Assembly (NCBI GenBank): GCA_910585815.1
Contig: CAJUFJ010000016.1
Location: 1 to 60,605, forward strand
Length of the DNA: 60,605 nt
Reading direction: 5' to 3'
Origin: an uncultured Oscillospiraceae bacterium
GTDB taxonomy: Bacteria; Bacillota; Clostridia; Oscillospirales; Oscillospiraceae
Shown: in pieces, positions 44,291 to 52,800 of the stretch
Position numbering within the stretch: the first letter of the stretch is position 1
How the letters are laid out: every line of letters starts with the position of its first letter
Made by a program: the position numbers and the translations under genes
Notes under the pieces: model-generated
Told to the model about the DNA's origin: nothing
What the model saw: only the letters and a program-made list of their open reading frames with translations
The model's database searches: none

Positions 44291-44314
44291 CAAATGAGAA
44301 AGGATACGGATAAA

Positions 44315-45535
44315 ATGATCTATATGGATAATGCGGCAACCACTAAAATGCCCCCGGCAGTCGTCCAGGCCATACTTCTGTCTATGGAAGATATTTGGTA
44401 CAACCCCTCCAGCCTGTACACTCCCGCTCAAAAGGCTAGAGAGGCATTGGAAGATGCCAGGATACGCATTGCGGCCTGCCTTAACGCCTCTCCCGAAGAA
44501 ATCATCTTTACGTCGGGCGGCAGCGAGTCGGATAATCAGGCAATTCTTTCCGCCGCCCGAACGGGTGCGCAGGCAGGAAAACGGCATATCATTTCCACAG
44601 CCATGGAACACCATGCCGTCCTGCATACTCTGGAAAAGCTGGAGCGGGAAGGCTATGAGGTTGAATTGCTGGATGTCCATTCCAACGGCATCATATCCGC
44701 CGAGCAGGTGGAGCAGGCCATCCGGGAGAACACCTGCCTTGTAACAGTCATGTATGCCAACAATGAGATAGGCTCCATTCAGCCCATCTCCGAAATCGGC
44801 GCGGTATGCCGGGAAAAGGGTGTTACATTTCACACAGATGCGGTGCAGGCGGCGGGCCACCTCCCCATTGACGTAAAGGCCCAGAATATTGATCTGCTGT
44901 CCCTGTCCGCCCACAAGTTCCACGGGCCGAAGGGGATCGGGGCGCTGTATGCCCGGAGAGGTGTCCCTGTGACCAGATTGATAGAGGGCGGGGATCAGGA
45001 GCAGGGCCGGCGCGCCGGGACGGAGAATGTCCCGGCCATCATAGGTATGGCGGCGGCTCTGGAGCAGGCTTGCGCCCACATGGTGGAGAACACACAAAAG
45101 GTATCCGATCTTCGGAACCAGCTGATTGAGGGGCTGTCCCGGATTCCCCACACGGTTTTGAATGGCGATCCAGAAAACAGGCTGCCCGGAAATGTGAACC
45201 TCTCCTTTGAAGGGATCGAGGGAGAGAGTCTGGTACTGCTGTTAGACCGACAGGGCATCTGCGCTTCTACCGGTTCCGCATGTACCTCCCACTCTCTGTT
45301 ACCCAGCCATGTTCTGCTGGCGACCGGCCAATCACGCGAGATGGCCGCCGGGGCGCTCCGGCTTTCACTCAGCGAGGATAATACGCAGGCGGATATAGAT
45401 GAAGTGCTGCGTATTGTTCCGGGCCTTGTGGAAGAACTGCGTGGGAAACGAGCAGGCAGTCCCTATAAGCGATGCCGGTTTGGAGAGAGGCAGAAAAGCC
45501 AAGGATATAATGGGGTCAATCCGCCGCACAGTTAG
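44315..45535 (+). CDS. Cysteine desulfurase (NifS/IscS-like)
   Basis: A 406-residue PLP enzyme that moves sulfur from cysteine to a protein Cys. The PLP lysine is Lys201 (LSAHKFHGPKG), with His99/His100 (MEHHAVL) and TENVP typical of the family. The active Cys is Cys323 in GSACTSHS. Full length, with an extra polar tail of about 25 residues. The start is ATG 44315, since the fold begins at MIYMDNAATT; the ribosome site (AAAGGAT) is weak. A lone desulfurase on a mobile element may serve Fe-S assembly, tRNA thiolation or DNA modification; no partner gene (IscU, ThiI/MnmA, Dnd) is nearby. Confidence 0.9.
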   Translation: MIYMDNAATTKMPPAVVQAILLSMEDIWYNPSSLYTPAQKAREALEDARIRIAACLNASPEEIIFTSGGSESDNQAILSAARTGAQAGKRHIISTAMEHHAVLHTLEKLEREGYEVELLDVHSNGIISAEQVEQAIRENTCLVTVMYANNEIGSIQPISEIGAVCREKGVTFHTDAVQAAGHLPIDVKAQNIDLLSLSAHKFHGPKGIGALYARRGVPVTRLIEGGDQEQGRRAGTENVPAIIGMAAALEQACAHMVENTQKVSDLRNQLIEGLSRIPHTVLNGDPENRLPGNVNLSFEGIEGESLVLLLDRQGICASTGSACTSHSLLPSHVLLATGQSREMAAGALRLSLSEDNTQADIDEVLRIVPGLVEELRGKRAGSPYKRCRFGERQKSQGYNGVNPPHS

Positions 45536-45536
45536 A

Positions 45537-45589
45537 AGTACTTTTGTTACTAACAGCTGATCTATCAGCTTGACGGAGCGAAAAGTACT
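45537..45589. repeat. Nested inverted repeats after the desulfurase gene
   Basis: AGTACTTTT (45537-45545) pairs with AAAAGTACT (45581-45589); inside, AGCTGAT (45555-45561) pairs with ATCAGCT (45564-45570). It may be a terminator without T-run or a protein-binding site. Confidence 0.55.
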
Positions 45590-45609
45590 GAGCACAAAAG
45601 ATATTTATG

Positions 45610-45637
45610 GGGCGGGCCTTCTATCGAAGGTCCGCCC
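45610..45637 (-). terminator. Stem-loop ending the minus-strand HTH/sigma operon
   Basis: GGGCGGGCCTTC (45610-45621) and GAAGGTCCGCCC (45626-45637) form a 12-bp stem with one wobble, 8 bases beyond the HTH gene stop. Confidence 0.68.
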
Positions 45638-45644
45638 TGCTTGC

Positions 45645-45827
45645 TTAGATTCGGAATTTGCGAATGCACTTAATCAGGGTAATACATAGCTCCTGGTATA
45701 AGTCCTCGTCAAAAATACCATAACGGATTGACTCCTTCAAAAGAAGATGCTTGTAGAGCATCAAAATATTTTTCTCAGCCTCTCTGCTGCCAGCCTTGGC
45801 CCGGAGCATGAGGTTTTTAAAATTCAT
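45645..45827 (-). CDS. Conjugative-transposon-type helix-turn-helix protein
   Basis: A 60-residue protein (MNFKNLMLRAKAGSREAEKN ... LYQELCITLIKCIRKFRI). It resembles the HTH_16 conjugative-transposon domain that usually accompanies element sigma factors, and the fragment DEDLYQEL recalls sigma region 2. Its ATG overlaps the stop of the upstream sigma gene. Confidence 0.75.
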   Translation of the reverse strand: MNFKNLMLRAKAGSREAEKNILMLYKHLLLKESIRYGIFDEDLYQELCITLIKCIRKFRI

Positions 45828-46231
45828 TCCTCACCTTCCAAACTTTGGCGCAGCTTTTGAAGTACCCGGTAATAGGCTGCCGAGGCCCCTTTGTACCGCA
45901 GGCCCAGTTTTTGGGCTATTTCATCGTAGCTGCACTCCTCTAAAACACGAGCAAACAGAATCATCTGCTCTGGTGTTTTCAGCCTTTCAATAGCCTTTAG
46001 CAAGGCTGTATTCTCCAGGCGCATAAGTACAGGAAGTTGTTCCAACAGGTCCAATGAGCTTTGGTCTGGAAGCGCCATCTCCTGGAAATCAGCGGATACT
46101 TCATGACCCGCCACCCGACGCTGTTTATTCAAGTAGTCTTTTTTTCTGCGTCGTATGGCAATCAACAGATATCCAGTGAAGTGATTTTGCAGAATTTTCG
46201 CCTCACTCTGCTCTTCATTTCGTTGTCGCAT
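45824..46231 (-). CDS. Sigma-70 family factor of conjugative-transposon type
   Basis: A 135-residue sigma-like protein. Region-2-like N-terminus (ILQNHFTGYLLIAIRRRKKD) and a region-4 helix-turn-helix (ECSYDEIAQKLGLRYKGASA). AAAAGGAGG precedes ATG 46231. It forms a two-gene operon with the HTH protein, like the ORF7/ORF8 pair of Tn916-family elements. Candidate regulator of element genes. Confidence 0.82.
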   Translation of the reverse strand: MRQRNEEQSEAKILQNHFTGYLLIAIRRRKKDYLNKQRRVAGHEVSADFQEMALPDQSSLDLLEQLPVLMRLENTALLKAIERLKTPEQMILFARVLEECSYDEIAQKLGLRYKGASAAYYRVLQKLRQSLEGEE

Positions 46232-46247
46232 GGATTTTCCTCCTTTT

Positions 46248-46271
46248 ATCTAAATTTTTTGAAATTTAGAT
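46248..46271 (-). promoter_or_regulatory. Inverted repeat just upstream of the sigma ribosome site
   Basis: ATCTAAATTT and AAATTTAGAT form a 10-bp inverted repeat adjoining the Shine-Dalgarno site. It could be an mRNA hairpin or an operator. Confidence 0.5.
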
Positions 46272-46311
46272 GGAGGTGGTCCTCGGCAGCGGGGAAAATC
46301 ACATAAAATAA

Positions 46312-46361
46312 AAAAAGGGCGGCCGATTTTACGCATCAGTGTAAAATCGGCCGCCCTTTTT
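46312..46361. terminator. Bidirectional terminator with 21-bp perfect stem
   Basis: Bases 46312-46332 pair perfectly with 46341-46361, with A-run on the left and T-run on the right, around an 8-base loop. It is the strongest terminator in the window and lies at the left edge of the catabolic cargo. Confidence 0.9.
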
Positions 46362-46800
46362 ACATTGGGATGTCCCTGAAACAATCTATGGTCAGCATAT
46401 GGCTGTATTCTGTCTCCATATTGTAAGCTATGCTGACACTTACAGCGTCGTGGTTCCCTGCAAGCAACGTGTACTGGCGAATAAAACTGGTGGACAACCC
46501 CAATGCGATAGAAACATTCCATCGCCGGGAAACCTTCTTCCGTTTCATGTGCCGGCACACAGGCGACAAATCCCAGCTTCTTTTAGCGAGATATGGCAGC
46601 ATATACTGCCGCCCTGCCGATAAATATTTGATATAAAAGAGGGGAATGACAAAATTACTCATTTTCGTGTGCGTTAAGCCTTTGCCGCCTGCAAGCAGTA
46701 TAAACAGAAGAAAGAAAATCCTAAGAAAGTCTTATAAAAGAAAAGCGAAAATTATCCGCCATTTTTCGGCAATACAACAATATATTTACCGCATAATGGT
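46362..46800. other. Gap of about 440 bases with no supportable gene
   Basis: Short frames exist on both strands (minus 46662-46360; plus 46430-46636), but none has a ribosome site and they overlap one another. The region is bounded by terminators and may be a decayed cargo/backbone junction. Confidence 0.5.
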
Positions 46801-46832
46801 AAACGAGGCGCCACTAAAGCAGCGCCTCGTTT
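46801..46832. terminator. Terminator after the response regulator gene
   Basis: AAACGAGGCGC pairs with GCGCCTCGTTT (11 bp, 10-base loop), 16 bases beyond the minus-strand stop at 46848. Confidence 0.8.
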
Positions 46833-46847
46833 GTTAATATATGCTTG

Positions 46848-47576
46848 TCATCCCGGCGGCACAAACTTATACCCCACACCCCATATATTCTGAATAAAAT
46901 CCTTGCCCAAGGCCACCAGCTTTTTGCGTAACGTCTGAATATGTACCCGTACCGTATCCTCTCCGCTTTCTGCACATTCATTATCCCAAACGTGGGCATA
47001 CAAGTGATCCAGGCTGAATACCTGCCCCGGATAGCTGGCAAGACAGTGAAGGAGATCAAATTCCTTTCTTGTCAGTGCAAGAGGCTCACCATCCACAATG
47101 ACCTGCCGGTACCTGGGACTAATGATAAATTCCGCCCCAAAGGAGATTGTGTAATGGCGTTTGTGCCTGTCGTCAGCGTCAAAATAGAGCTGGATCAACG
47201 CGTTGGCCTGTGCCGTACATACTTGGACATCCACGGGCTTCTCCAGGCAGGCATCTACTCCGGCGTGAAACAGGGTAACAATATCCTCCGATTTCAATGG
47301 GGCAGTCAGCGCCAAAATTGGAGTGTGCTTTGCGTTCCGCATCGTCCGAAGCAGCTCCAAGATACTCATATCTGTCAGCTGAACATCCAAAATGACCAGG
47401 CAGTATTCGTCCTTCATGTAGCTGGCCAGGGCTTCCATGGCGGATTCCATACAGCGGATGTCTGTAAAATCATCCTTCATGCTGCTGATTATTTTCTGGC
47501 ATACGGCCGAATCTCTATCCACCACCAAAATTTTTCTTTCTATGGGAATCACTCCTGGCTTACAAAAATATATCAT
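46848..47576 (-). CDS. OmpR/PhoB-type response regulator without a kinase partner
   Basis: About 230-242 residues. The receiver domain has the acidic pair in VVDRDSA, the phospho-acceptor Asp in LVILDVQLTD and the Lys in CLEKPVD. The C-terminal winged helix (LTRKEFDLLHCLASYPGQVF, VRVHIQTLRKKL) is of the Trans_reg_C type. The start is unclear: ATG 47576 has a close GGAG, while AGGAG further in favours a non-ATG codon near 47548. No histidine kinase is next to it, and terminators flank it on both sides. Confidence 0.9.
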   Translation of the reverse strand: MIYFCKPGVIPIERKILVVDRDSAVCQKIISSMKDDFTDIRCMESAMEALASYMKDEYCLVILDVQLTDMSILELLRTMRNAKHTPILALTAPLKSEDIVTLFHAGVDACLEKPVDVQVCTAQANALIQLYFDADDRHKRHYTISFGAEFIISPRYRQVIVDGEPLALTRKEFDLLHCLASYPGQVFSLDHLYAHVWDNECAESGEDTVRVHIQTLRKKLVALGKDFIQNIWGVGYKFVPPG

Positions 47577-47591
47577 TTCTCCGTTGTAGGT

Positions 47592-47622
47592 AAAGCCGGC
47601 TGTTTATACCACAGCCGGCTTT
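47592..47622. terminator. Terminator of the catabolic operon
   Basis: AAAGCCGGCTGT pairs with ACAGCCGGCTTT (12 bp, 7-base loop) just beyond the stop at 47637. Confidence 0.82.
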
Positions 47623-47636
47623 ATATGTGGCAGAAT

Positions 47637-48494
47637 TTACTTCTTAATACCCTTTTTCTTCATCCATTCGGGCAGTTCCTCGGGCTTCAAGCCGTTATAG
47701 CGACAGCCGGGGTAGCGGCAGTTGGCACAGTTGCCCTTATTACCCTTGATGGCCGGCTCACCCTTAATGTTCTTCTCCAGGAACTCCACCAGAGCCCTGA
47801 CATCGGCCTCCTCGCCGTCCACCGCCCAGTAGTGGGCACCCTCGTTGCCTCCGATGCCGCCGGCGCATACCACCTTGGCCTCGCAGTGGAACATCTGCCT
47901 GATGGCGTCCACCTCGGTGAGGATGTCGGCGCTGGACAGGCAGTACAGGCCGGGGTCGGCGCCCATAGAGATGTCGATGTGGCTGGCCCCGCCCAGGGCG
48001 CGGCTGGCGGTGGGGACGCTGGGAATCATCTTCTCATAGCCCACAGGGCAGAGCCATTTCAGCCCCTTGCTGGTCATGTAGCCGATGAAGTTGGGGACGG
48101 TACCGCCGTTGAAGCCGGAGGTAATGACGCCCACATGGCCATCCTGGTCGAAAGCGTTGGCACCCTTGATGATCACGGTGTCGGCGTGGTAGTCCTGGAG
48201 GGCCTCGTCGATTTTCTTGTCCACGGGCTGGCCCTTGTAGAACACGTTAGGGAAGCTCTTGCGGCTGGAGGGCTCGGTGACACACAGCATTCCGTCGGTG
48301 CTGTTGCCCACGGTGCACAGGCCAGGTTCCACCTCATAGCCCAACTCCTGGGCGATAAAGGCGTTAGTAGTGCCGCCGGCCAGCAGGACGTAGGCGTCCT
48401 TCCAGGCCTTCTGGAACTCAGGCGTCTGAATGACGGCCTTGGCAATGAGACGGCGTGCCTCAGCGGGAGTTAAAATAAAAGTAGCTTTCATCAT
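47637..48494 (-). CDS. Unrecognised catabolic-operon protein with Cys-rich tail
   Basis: A 285-residue soluble protein. The main part has small-residue loops typical of an alpha/beta enzyme (LLAGGTTNAFIAQ, VIIKGANAFDQDGHVG, VVCAGGIGGNEGAH). The C-terminus carries CANCRYPGCRYNG, a four-ligand Cys motif that could bind zinc or an Fe-S cluster. GGAGAG precedes the tandem ATGs. It is the last gene of the minus-strand catabolic operon. I cannot name the family or reaction. Confidence 0.8.
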   Translation of the reverse strand: MMKATFILTPAEARRLIAKAVIQTPEFQKAWKDAYVLLAGGTTNAFIAQELGYEVEPGLCTVGNSTDGMLCVTEPSSRKSFPNVFYKGQPVDKKIDEALQDYHADTVIIKGANAFDQDGHVGVITSGFNGGTVPNFIGYMTSKGLKWLCPVGYEKMIPSVPTASRALGGASHIDISMGADPGLYCLSSADILTEVDAIRQMFHCEAKVVCAGGIGGNEGAHYWAVDGEEADVRALVEFLEKNIKGEPAIKGNKGNCANCRYPGCRYNGLKPEELPEWMKKKGIKK

Positions 48495-48508
48495 GATCTC
48501 TCCAATCT

Positions 48509-49435
48509 TTATTCTTTCTCAGGGTGCTTTTTCAAATCCACCACAGGGTTGAGCAGGGGCCGCATTTCAAAACCATCGGGGCCGACAATGCGGCACTCGG
48601 CCATATCGCCGTCCTGGATGTGGAAGGCCCGGGGGGTGCCGGTGGACAGGATGTCGCCGGCGTACCAGCCCTGGATGCTACTGTGGAGGGAGACCAGCCG
48701 GGCGGGGCGGTGGGTCATATTGGCCACCACATTCTTGGCGTAGACCTCGCCGTTGTGAACGGACTGAACCTCCAGCTTCAGCACGTCGGGCACCTCATCA
48801 GGGGTGACCAGCTCCGGGCCGAAGGAGAAGAAAGTGGGGAAGTTCTTCACGATGCACAGGTACCGGGGATTGCCGCTGACGTAGTCGTTACCCTTGAGGA
48901 TGGACTCCTCAGTCATGTCCAGGATGGTGGTGTAGCCCACAACGGCGTCCTGCCAGTTCTCCTCGGACACGTCCCGGCAGTCCTTGCCCATGATAACGCC
49001 CAGCTCCGCCTCGGCGGTGGTCTTCTGGGCCTCCTTCAGCGTGGGCAGCTTAATCTCATCTCCGGGACCCACCAGGGTGTCGGCCATTTTAAAGAAGCTG
49101 CCGGGGAAACCGGTGGGAGCGGCGGAACCGATATCCCCGGCGTGGTCCACGTAGTTCAGACCGATCCCGAAGATACGCTTGGGATTGCGATACAGGGGGG
49201 CGTAGACCACCTCCTCCTGGGGAACCAGGCCAGGCAGATTGTCCAGCTCAGACCGCCCGCAGTCGTTATACCAGGCGGTAAGGCCGGGAATTTCACCAGC
49301 CTGGATAAGGGACATCATGTCGGTGCTCCAGGCGGTGCCTTTGGCGGCGTTGAGGGCGGCGATGGGAAACACGCCCTTGGGGGTGACGATACCGGCGATT
49401 TCAGCGCCGTTCTTTTTAATGGTAGCGAGACGCAT
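48509..49435 (-). CDS. Fumarylacetoacetate hydrolase (FAH) family enzyme
   Basis: A 308-residue enzyme of the FAH superfamily. Signatures are FGIGLNYVDHAGD and the metal-binding AEAELGVIMG, then GYTTILDMT and STGTPRAF. Members cleave C-C bonds of acylpyruvates or hydrate/decarboxylate oxo-acids from aromatic or sugar-acid breakdown; a divalent metal is used. ATG 49435 follows GGGAGG; a longer frame to 49516 lacks support. Its place suggests the final C-C cleavage or decarboxylation of the pathway. Confidence 0.88.
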   Translation of the reverse strand: MRLATIKKNGAEIAGIVTPKGVFPIAALNAAKGTAWSTDMMSLIQAGEIPGLTAWYNDCGRSELDNLPGLVPQEEVVYAPLYRNPKRIFGIGLNYVDHAGDIGSAAPTGFPGSFFKMADTLVGPGDEIKLPTLKEAQKTTAEAELGVIMGKDCRDVSEENWQDAVVGYTTILDMTEESILKGNDYVSGNPRYLCIVKNFPTFFSFGPELVTPDEVPDVLKLEVQSVHNGEVYAKNVVANMTHRPARLVSLHSSIQGWYAGDILSTGTPRAFHIQDGDMAECRIVGPDGFEMRPLLNPVVDLKKHPEKE

Positions 49436-49496
49436 ATTCAATTCCTCCCATATAATTTGTTTTAGGGCTCCCGCTCCGTGGGGGGCGGGAAGCAGT

Positions 49497-50726
49497 TTAT
49501 TTCCTTGCGGCGGCAACAGGGGACTGGATCATCTTTTCGCTGCGGGCCACCACCATGGTGGTAACAACGTCACCTGTGACGTTGAAGGTGGTATTTGCCA
49601 TGTCGATGAGGCGGAAGATACCGGCGATCATGCCCACGATCTCCAGAGGCAGGCCCATATTGGTCAGCAGAATGGTGGTCATGATGATGGCGCCGCCGGG
49701 AACGCCGGGACAGCCCATAGCCACCAGTACGGTGGAGACCACAATATTGACCAGGGCGGCAGGGGTCAGCTCCATGCCGTAGATCTGAGCGGTCATAACG
49801 ATGGCTGCGGCGTAGTAGATGCAGCCGCCGTTCATGTTGATGGTGGCACCCAGAGGCAGAGAGAAGGAGGACAACTCCGGGGATACGCCAAAGTCGTCAT
49901 TGGTGACAGAGGTGGTAACCGGCAGCGAGCCGGCGCTGCTGGTGGTGCTCAGGGTGACTACCCAGACCTTCCAGATGCCCTTGAAGAACTGAGCGATGGG
50001 GAACCGGGCCAGCAGAGCGACCATAGGGACGTACATCAGGAAAACCAGGAGCACATCCGAGGCGTAGACCGTGAGAATCAATTTGCCCAGAGGGCCAAAG
50101 ATTTTCAGTCCGTAAGCACCCACAGAGTCGGCCAGCAGGGCGCACACGCCGATGGGAGAGAACTCCATGACAATGGCGGTGATCCTGGACATGACATCAG
50201 AAAAACTCTGAATGGCGGAGACAAGCCGCTCTCCCTTTTCCTCCATCATGATGAGGGCGACGCCCAGGAAGATGGAGAAGACGATGATCTGAAGCATATT
50301 GGTGTTGGTAAAGGACTGGAAGATGTTAGACGGGAACGCGTCCACGATGGTATCCAGTACACTGGGCATCTCCTGGGCTTCATACTGGCTGCTCTCCGCC
50401 AGGGCGCTCATGTCAAAGCCCTGGCCGGGGTTGGTAATGTTGGCCATAAAGAAGCCAATCACCACGGAGATGGCGGAGGTCAGGGCGTACAGTCCAACCA
50501 CCTTCACGCCAATGCTGCGCAGCTTGCGCAGATCACCCAAGCTGGCTACGCCGGCGGTGATGGAGCAGAACACCAGGGGAACCACGATCATTTTAATCAT
50601 GTTCAGGAAAATGGTGCCCAAAGGTTTCAGGATGGTGGCCTTCTCCTGGAAGATCAGGCCGATTACAATACCCAGTCCAAAGCCGATGAAGGTTTTCAGG
50701 GCCAGGCTCATCTTTTTCTTTTTCAA
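49497..50726 (-). CDS. Dicarboxylate/amino acid:cation symporter (DAACS family)
   Basis: A 409-residue membrane transporter. Family signatures are STTSSAGSLPVT, SLPLGATINMNGG and GGAIIMTTILLTNMGLP. It imports acidic amino acids or dicarboxylates with Na+ or H+. The start is TTG at 50726, with GGGAGG 8 bases upstream; ATG at 50711 is an alternative. It probably brings in the substrate of the neighbouring aminotransferase/FAH pathway. Confidence 0.9.
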   Translation of the reverse strand: MKKKKMSLALKTFIGFGLGIVIGLIFQEKATILKPLGTIFLNMIKMIVVPLVFCSITAGVASLGDLRKLRSIGVKVVGLYALTSAISVVIGFFMANITNPGQGFDMSALAESSQYEAQEMPSVLDTIVDAFPSNIFQSFTNTNMLQIIVFSIFLGVALIMMEEKGERLVSAIQSFSDVMSRITAIVMEFSPIGVCALLADSVGAYGLKIFGPLGKLILTVYASDVLLVFLMYVPMVALLARFPIAQFFKGIWKVWVVTLSTTSSAGSLPVTTSVTNDDFGVSPELSSFSLPLGATINMNGGCIYYAAAIVMTAQIYGMELTPAALVNIVVSTVLVAMGCPGVPGGAIIMTTILLTNMGLPLEIVGMIAGIFRLIDMANTTFNVTGDVVTTMVVARSEKMIQSPVAAARK

Positions 50727-50756
50727 GCGTTTGTCCTCCCTTTCCCTATTCACTTG

Positions 50757-51941
50757 TCAAGGTTTCTGCTGAAGCAGCGCAACGGCCTTTTTCAGCTGCG
50801 CACACCCCTCCACCACATTTTCGTAACTGTTGGCAAAGGACATCCGCAGATAGCCCTCACCGCCGGGGCCGAATACGTCGCCGGGCACCAGGGCGATCTT
50901 GGCCTCCTCCAGCAGGTAGGCCGACAGATCGGCGGACTTCATATTCAGCGACTTGCAGTTGATAAAGATGTAGAACGCGCCCTTGGGGCACTCACAGTGC
51001 AGGCCAGGAGTCTCGTTAATCGCCTCGACGGCATAATCCCGGCGGCGCTGATACTCCTTCACCATCTCCTTTACCTCATCCCCCTCCTGGGTGAGGGCGG
51101 CGATGGCGGCCACCTGGACGAAGTTGGGGGCACAGGTGGTGTTGTGCTGGTGGAACTTGTTCATGGCCAGGATGTACTCCTCGGGGGCGGCCACATAGCC
51201 CAGCCGCCAGCCGTCCATGGCGTAGGCCTTGGACATGCCGTTCATGGTGAAGGTGCGCTCCTTCATCCCGGGCAGAGAGGCGATGCTGATGTGCCTGGCT
51301 CCGTCGTAGACCAGCCGCTCGTAGACCTCGTCGGAAATGACCATCAGGTCATTGGAAATTGCAATATCGGCCAGCTCCTTGAGCACGTCCTCGGACAGCA
51401 CACCGCCGGTGGGATTGTTGGGGGTGATGATGACAATGGCCCGGGTCTTAGGGGTGATTTTGGCTTTGACCTCCTCCAGGTTCATCTGGAAGCCTGTCTC
51501 CTCCGTCAGTCCGTAGGTGACCGCCCTGGCTCCCAGCAGATTGGGGACGTTGATGTAGTTGAGCCACACCGGGTCGGGGACCAGGATCTCGTCCCCCTCC
51601 TCCAGGATGGTGGCCAGGACGGCAAACACTGCCTCGGACAGCCCCACAGTGACCAGCACCTGGTCGGCTTTATAATCGACGTTGTTCTCCCGCTTCAGCT
51701 TGTCCGCGATGGCCTGGCGCAGCTCCATCAGGCCGAAGTTGGAGGTGTAGTGGACCTTGCCCTCGGCCAGGGCCTGTTCCGCCGCCTTCTTGATGTACTC
51801 TGGGGTGTCGAAGTCGGGCCGCCCGATCTCAAAGTGGAGGACCTTTTCCCCCGCCCGCTCCATTGCCAGCGCCTTCTCATTGACCTTGCGGATGCCGGAG
51901 GGCGCCATCTGGTTCATCCGCGCCGCGATTTTTGCCGCCAT
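50757..51941 (-). CDS. Class I/II PLP-dependent aminotransferase
   Basis: A 394-residue fold-type I aminotransferase of the aspartate/aromatic type. PNNPTGGVL, SDEVYERLVYDG and the PLP-lysine motif NGMSKAYAMDGWRLGY are present, as is the C-terminal Arg in GYLRMSFA. It would convert an amino acid to the 2-oxo acid that the FAH-family enzyme could then process. AGGAGG lies upstream on the minus strand. Confidence 0.9.
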   Translation of the reverse strand: MAAKIAARMNQMAPSGIRKVNEKALAMERAGEKVLHFEIGRPDFDTPEYIKKAAEQALAEGKVHYTSNFGLMELRQAIADKLKRENNVDYKADQVLVTVGLSEAVFAVLATILEEGDEILVPDPVWLNYINVPNLLGARAVTYGLTEETGFQMNLEEVKAKITPKTRAIVIITPNNPTGGVLSEDVLKELADIAISNDLMVISDEVYERLVYDGARHISIASLPGMKERTFTMNGMSKAYAMDGWRLGYVAAPEEYILAMNKFHQHNTTCAPNFVQVAAIAALTQEGDEVKEMVKEYQRRRDYAVEAINETPGLHCECPKGAFYIFINCKSLNMKSADLSAYLLEEAKIALVPGDVFGPGGEGYLRMSFANSYENVVEGCAQLKKAVALLQQKP

Positions 51942-51978
51942 TGATGTACCTCCTCAATATGATCTGTAATATAGTTTG

Positions 51979-52767
51979 TCAATAGGCCCCGGTCATAGCG
52001 CCGTCTACCAGGATGGTCTGACCGGAGATATAGGTGTTGGCCTCGGAGCACAGGAAGGCGGCCATGCGGCCATACTCGTCCACAGTGCCGTAGCGGCCCA
52101 TGGGGAAGGACTTCAGGTCCTCCTTTTCGTATTCCGCTACGGACATCCCCGCCTTCTCCGCCCGCATGGCGTTCAGGCTGGTAATGCGGTCGGTGCCGAT
52201 CCGGCCGGGGCCGATGACGTTGACCAGGATCTTGTCCTTGCCCACTTCCTTGGCCAGCGTCTTACTCATGCCCACCACGCCCATGCGCATAGTGTTGGAC
52301 AGGATCAGATTGTCCAGGCAGTCCCGGACTGAGGAACTGGTGGAGTTGACGATTCGGCCGCCGCCCAGCCGGCGCATGGAGGGCAGCACTGCCCGAATAG
52401 TTCGGATGTAGGACAGCAGACACATCTCGAAGGCCCCCGTCCAGGCCGCATCGTCAAAGCTGTCAAAGGGTCCTGGCTTTGGGCCGGGGCCCATGTTGAC
52501 CAAGGCGTAGATGTCACCCAGCGTATCAACAGTGTGGTCCACCAGGGTCTGGATGTCCTCTGCTTTGTTCACATCGCACACAAAGGTCTCAGGACGGTTG
52601 CCTGTCTCACGTTCAATGTCCGCCCGAGCGGTGGCCAACCGGCCCGCATTGTGGCCGCTGAGCATCACTTTGGCGCCCTCCCGGGCCAGCTCCGTGGCGA
52701 TCCCCTTGCCCAGACCGGCGGCGGACGCCATGCACAAAGCTACCTTACCCTTCAAGCCGAGTTCCAT
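51979..52767 (-). CDS. SDR-family protein lacking the YxxxK catalytic pair
   Basis: A 262-residue Rossmann-fold protein. The cofactor loop reads MASAAGLGKGIA rather than TGxxxGxG. Where most SDRs have YxxxK this one has SNTMR within LILSNTMRMGVVGMSKTL, after STSSS. It therefore belongs to the branch of SDRs with an altered active site. NAD(P) binding is likely; catalysis may use other residues. It sits between the aminotransferase and the NTF2-like gene. Confidence 0.85.
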   Translation of the reverse strand: MELGLKGKVALCMASAAGLGKGIATELAREGAKVMLSGHNAGRLATARADIERETGNRPETFVCDVNKAEDIQTLVDHTVDTLGDIYALVNMGPGPKPGPFDSFDDAAWTGAFEMCLLSYIRTIRAVLPSMRRLGGGRIVNSTSSSVRDCLDNLILSNTMRMGVVGMSKTLAKEVGKDKILVNVIGPGRIGTDRITSLNAMRAEKAGMSVAEYEKEDLKSFPMGRYGTVDEYGRMAAFLCSEANTYISGQTILVDGAMTGAY

Positions 52768-52800
52768 GATAATACATCTCCAATCTGTTATTTGAATCGC

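Noticed and set aside
44315..45535. Desulfurase as DndA of a phosphorothioation system
   Set aside because: No DndB, C, D or E or restriction genes are nearby; a desulfurase alone does not define the system.
46360..46662. Possible 100-codon minus-strand gene, and an overlapping plus-strand frame 46430-46636
   Set aside because: Neither has a ribosome site or recognisable domain, and they exclude each other; treated as a gap.
49239..51944. 901-codon forward frame, very His/Gly/Gln-rich
   Set aside because: Antisense shadow of the FAH, symporter and aminotransferase genes, which have clear motifs and ribosome sites.
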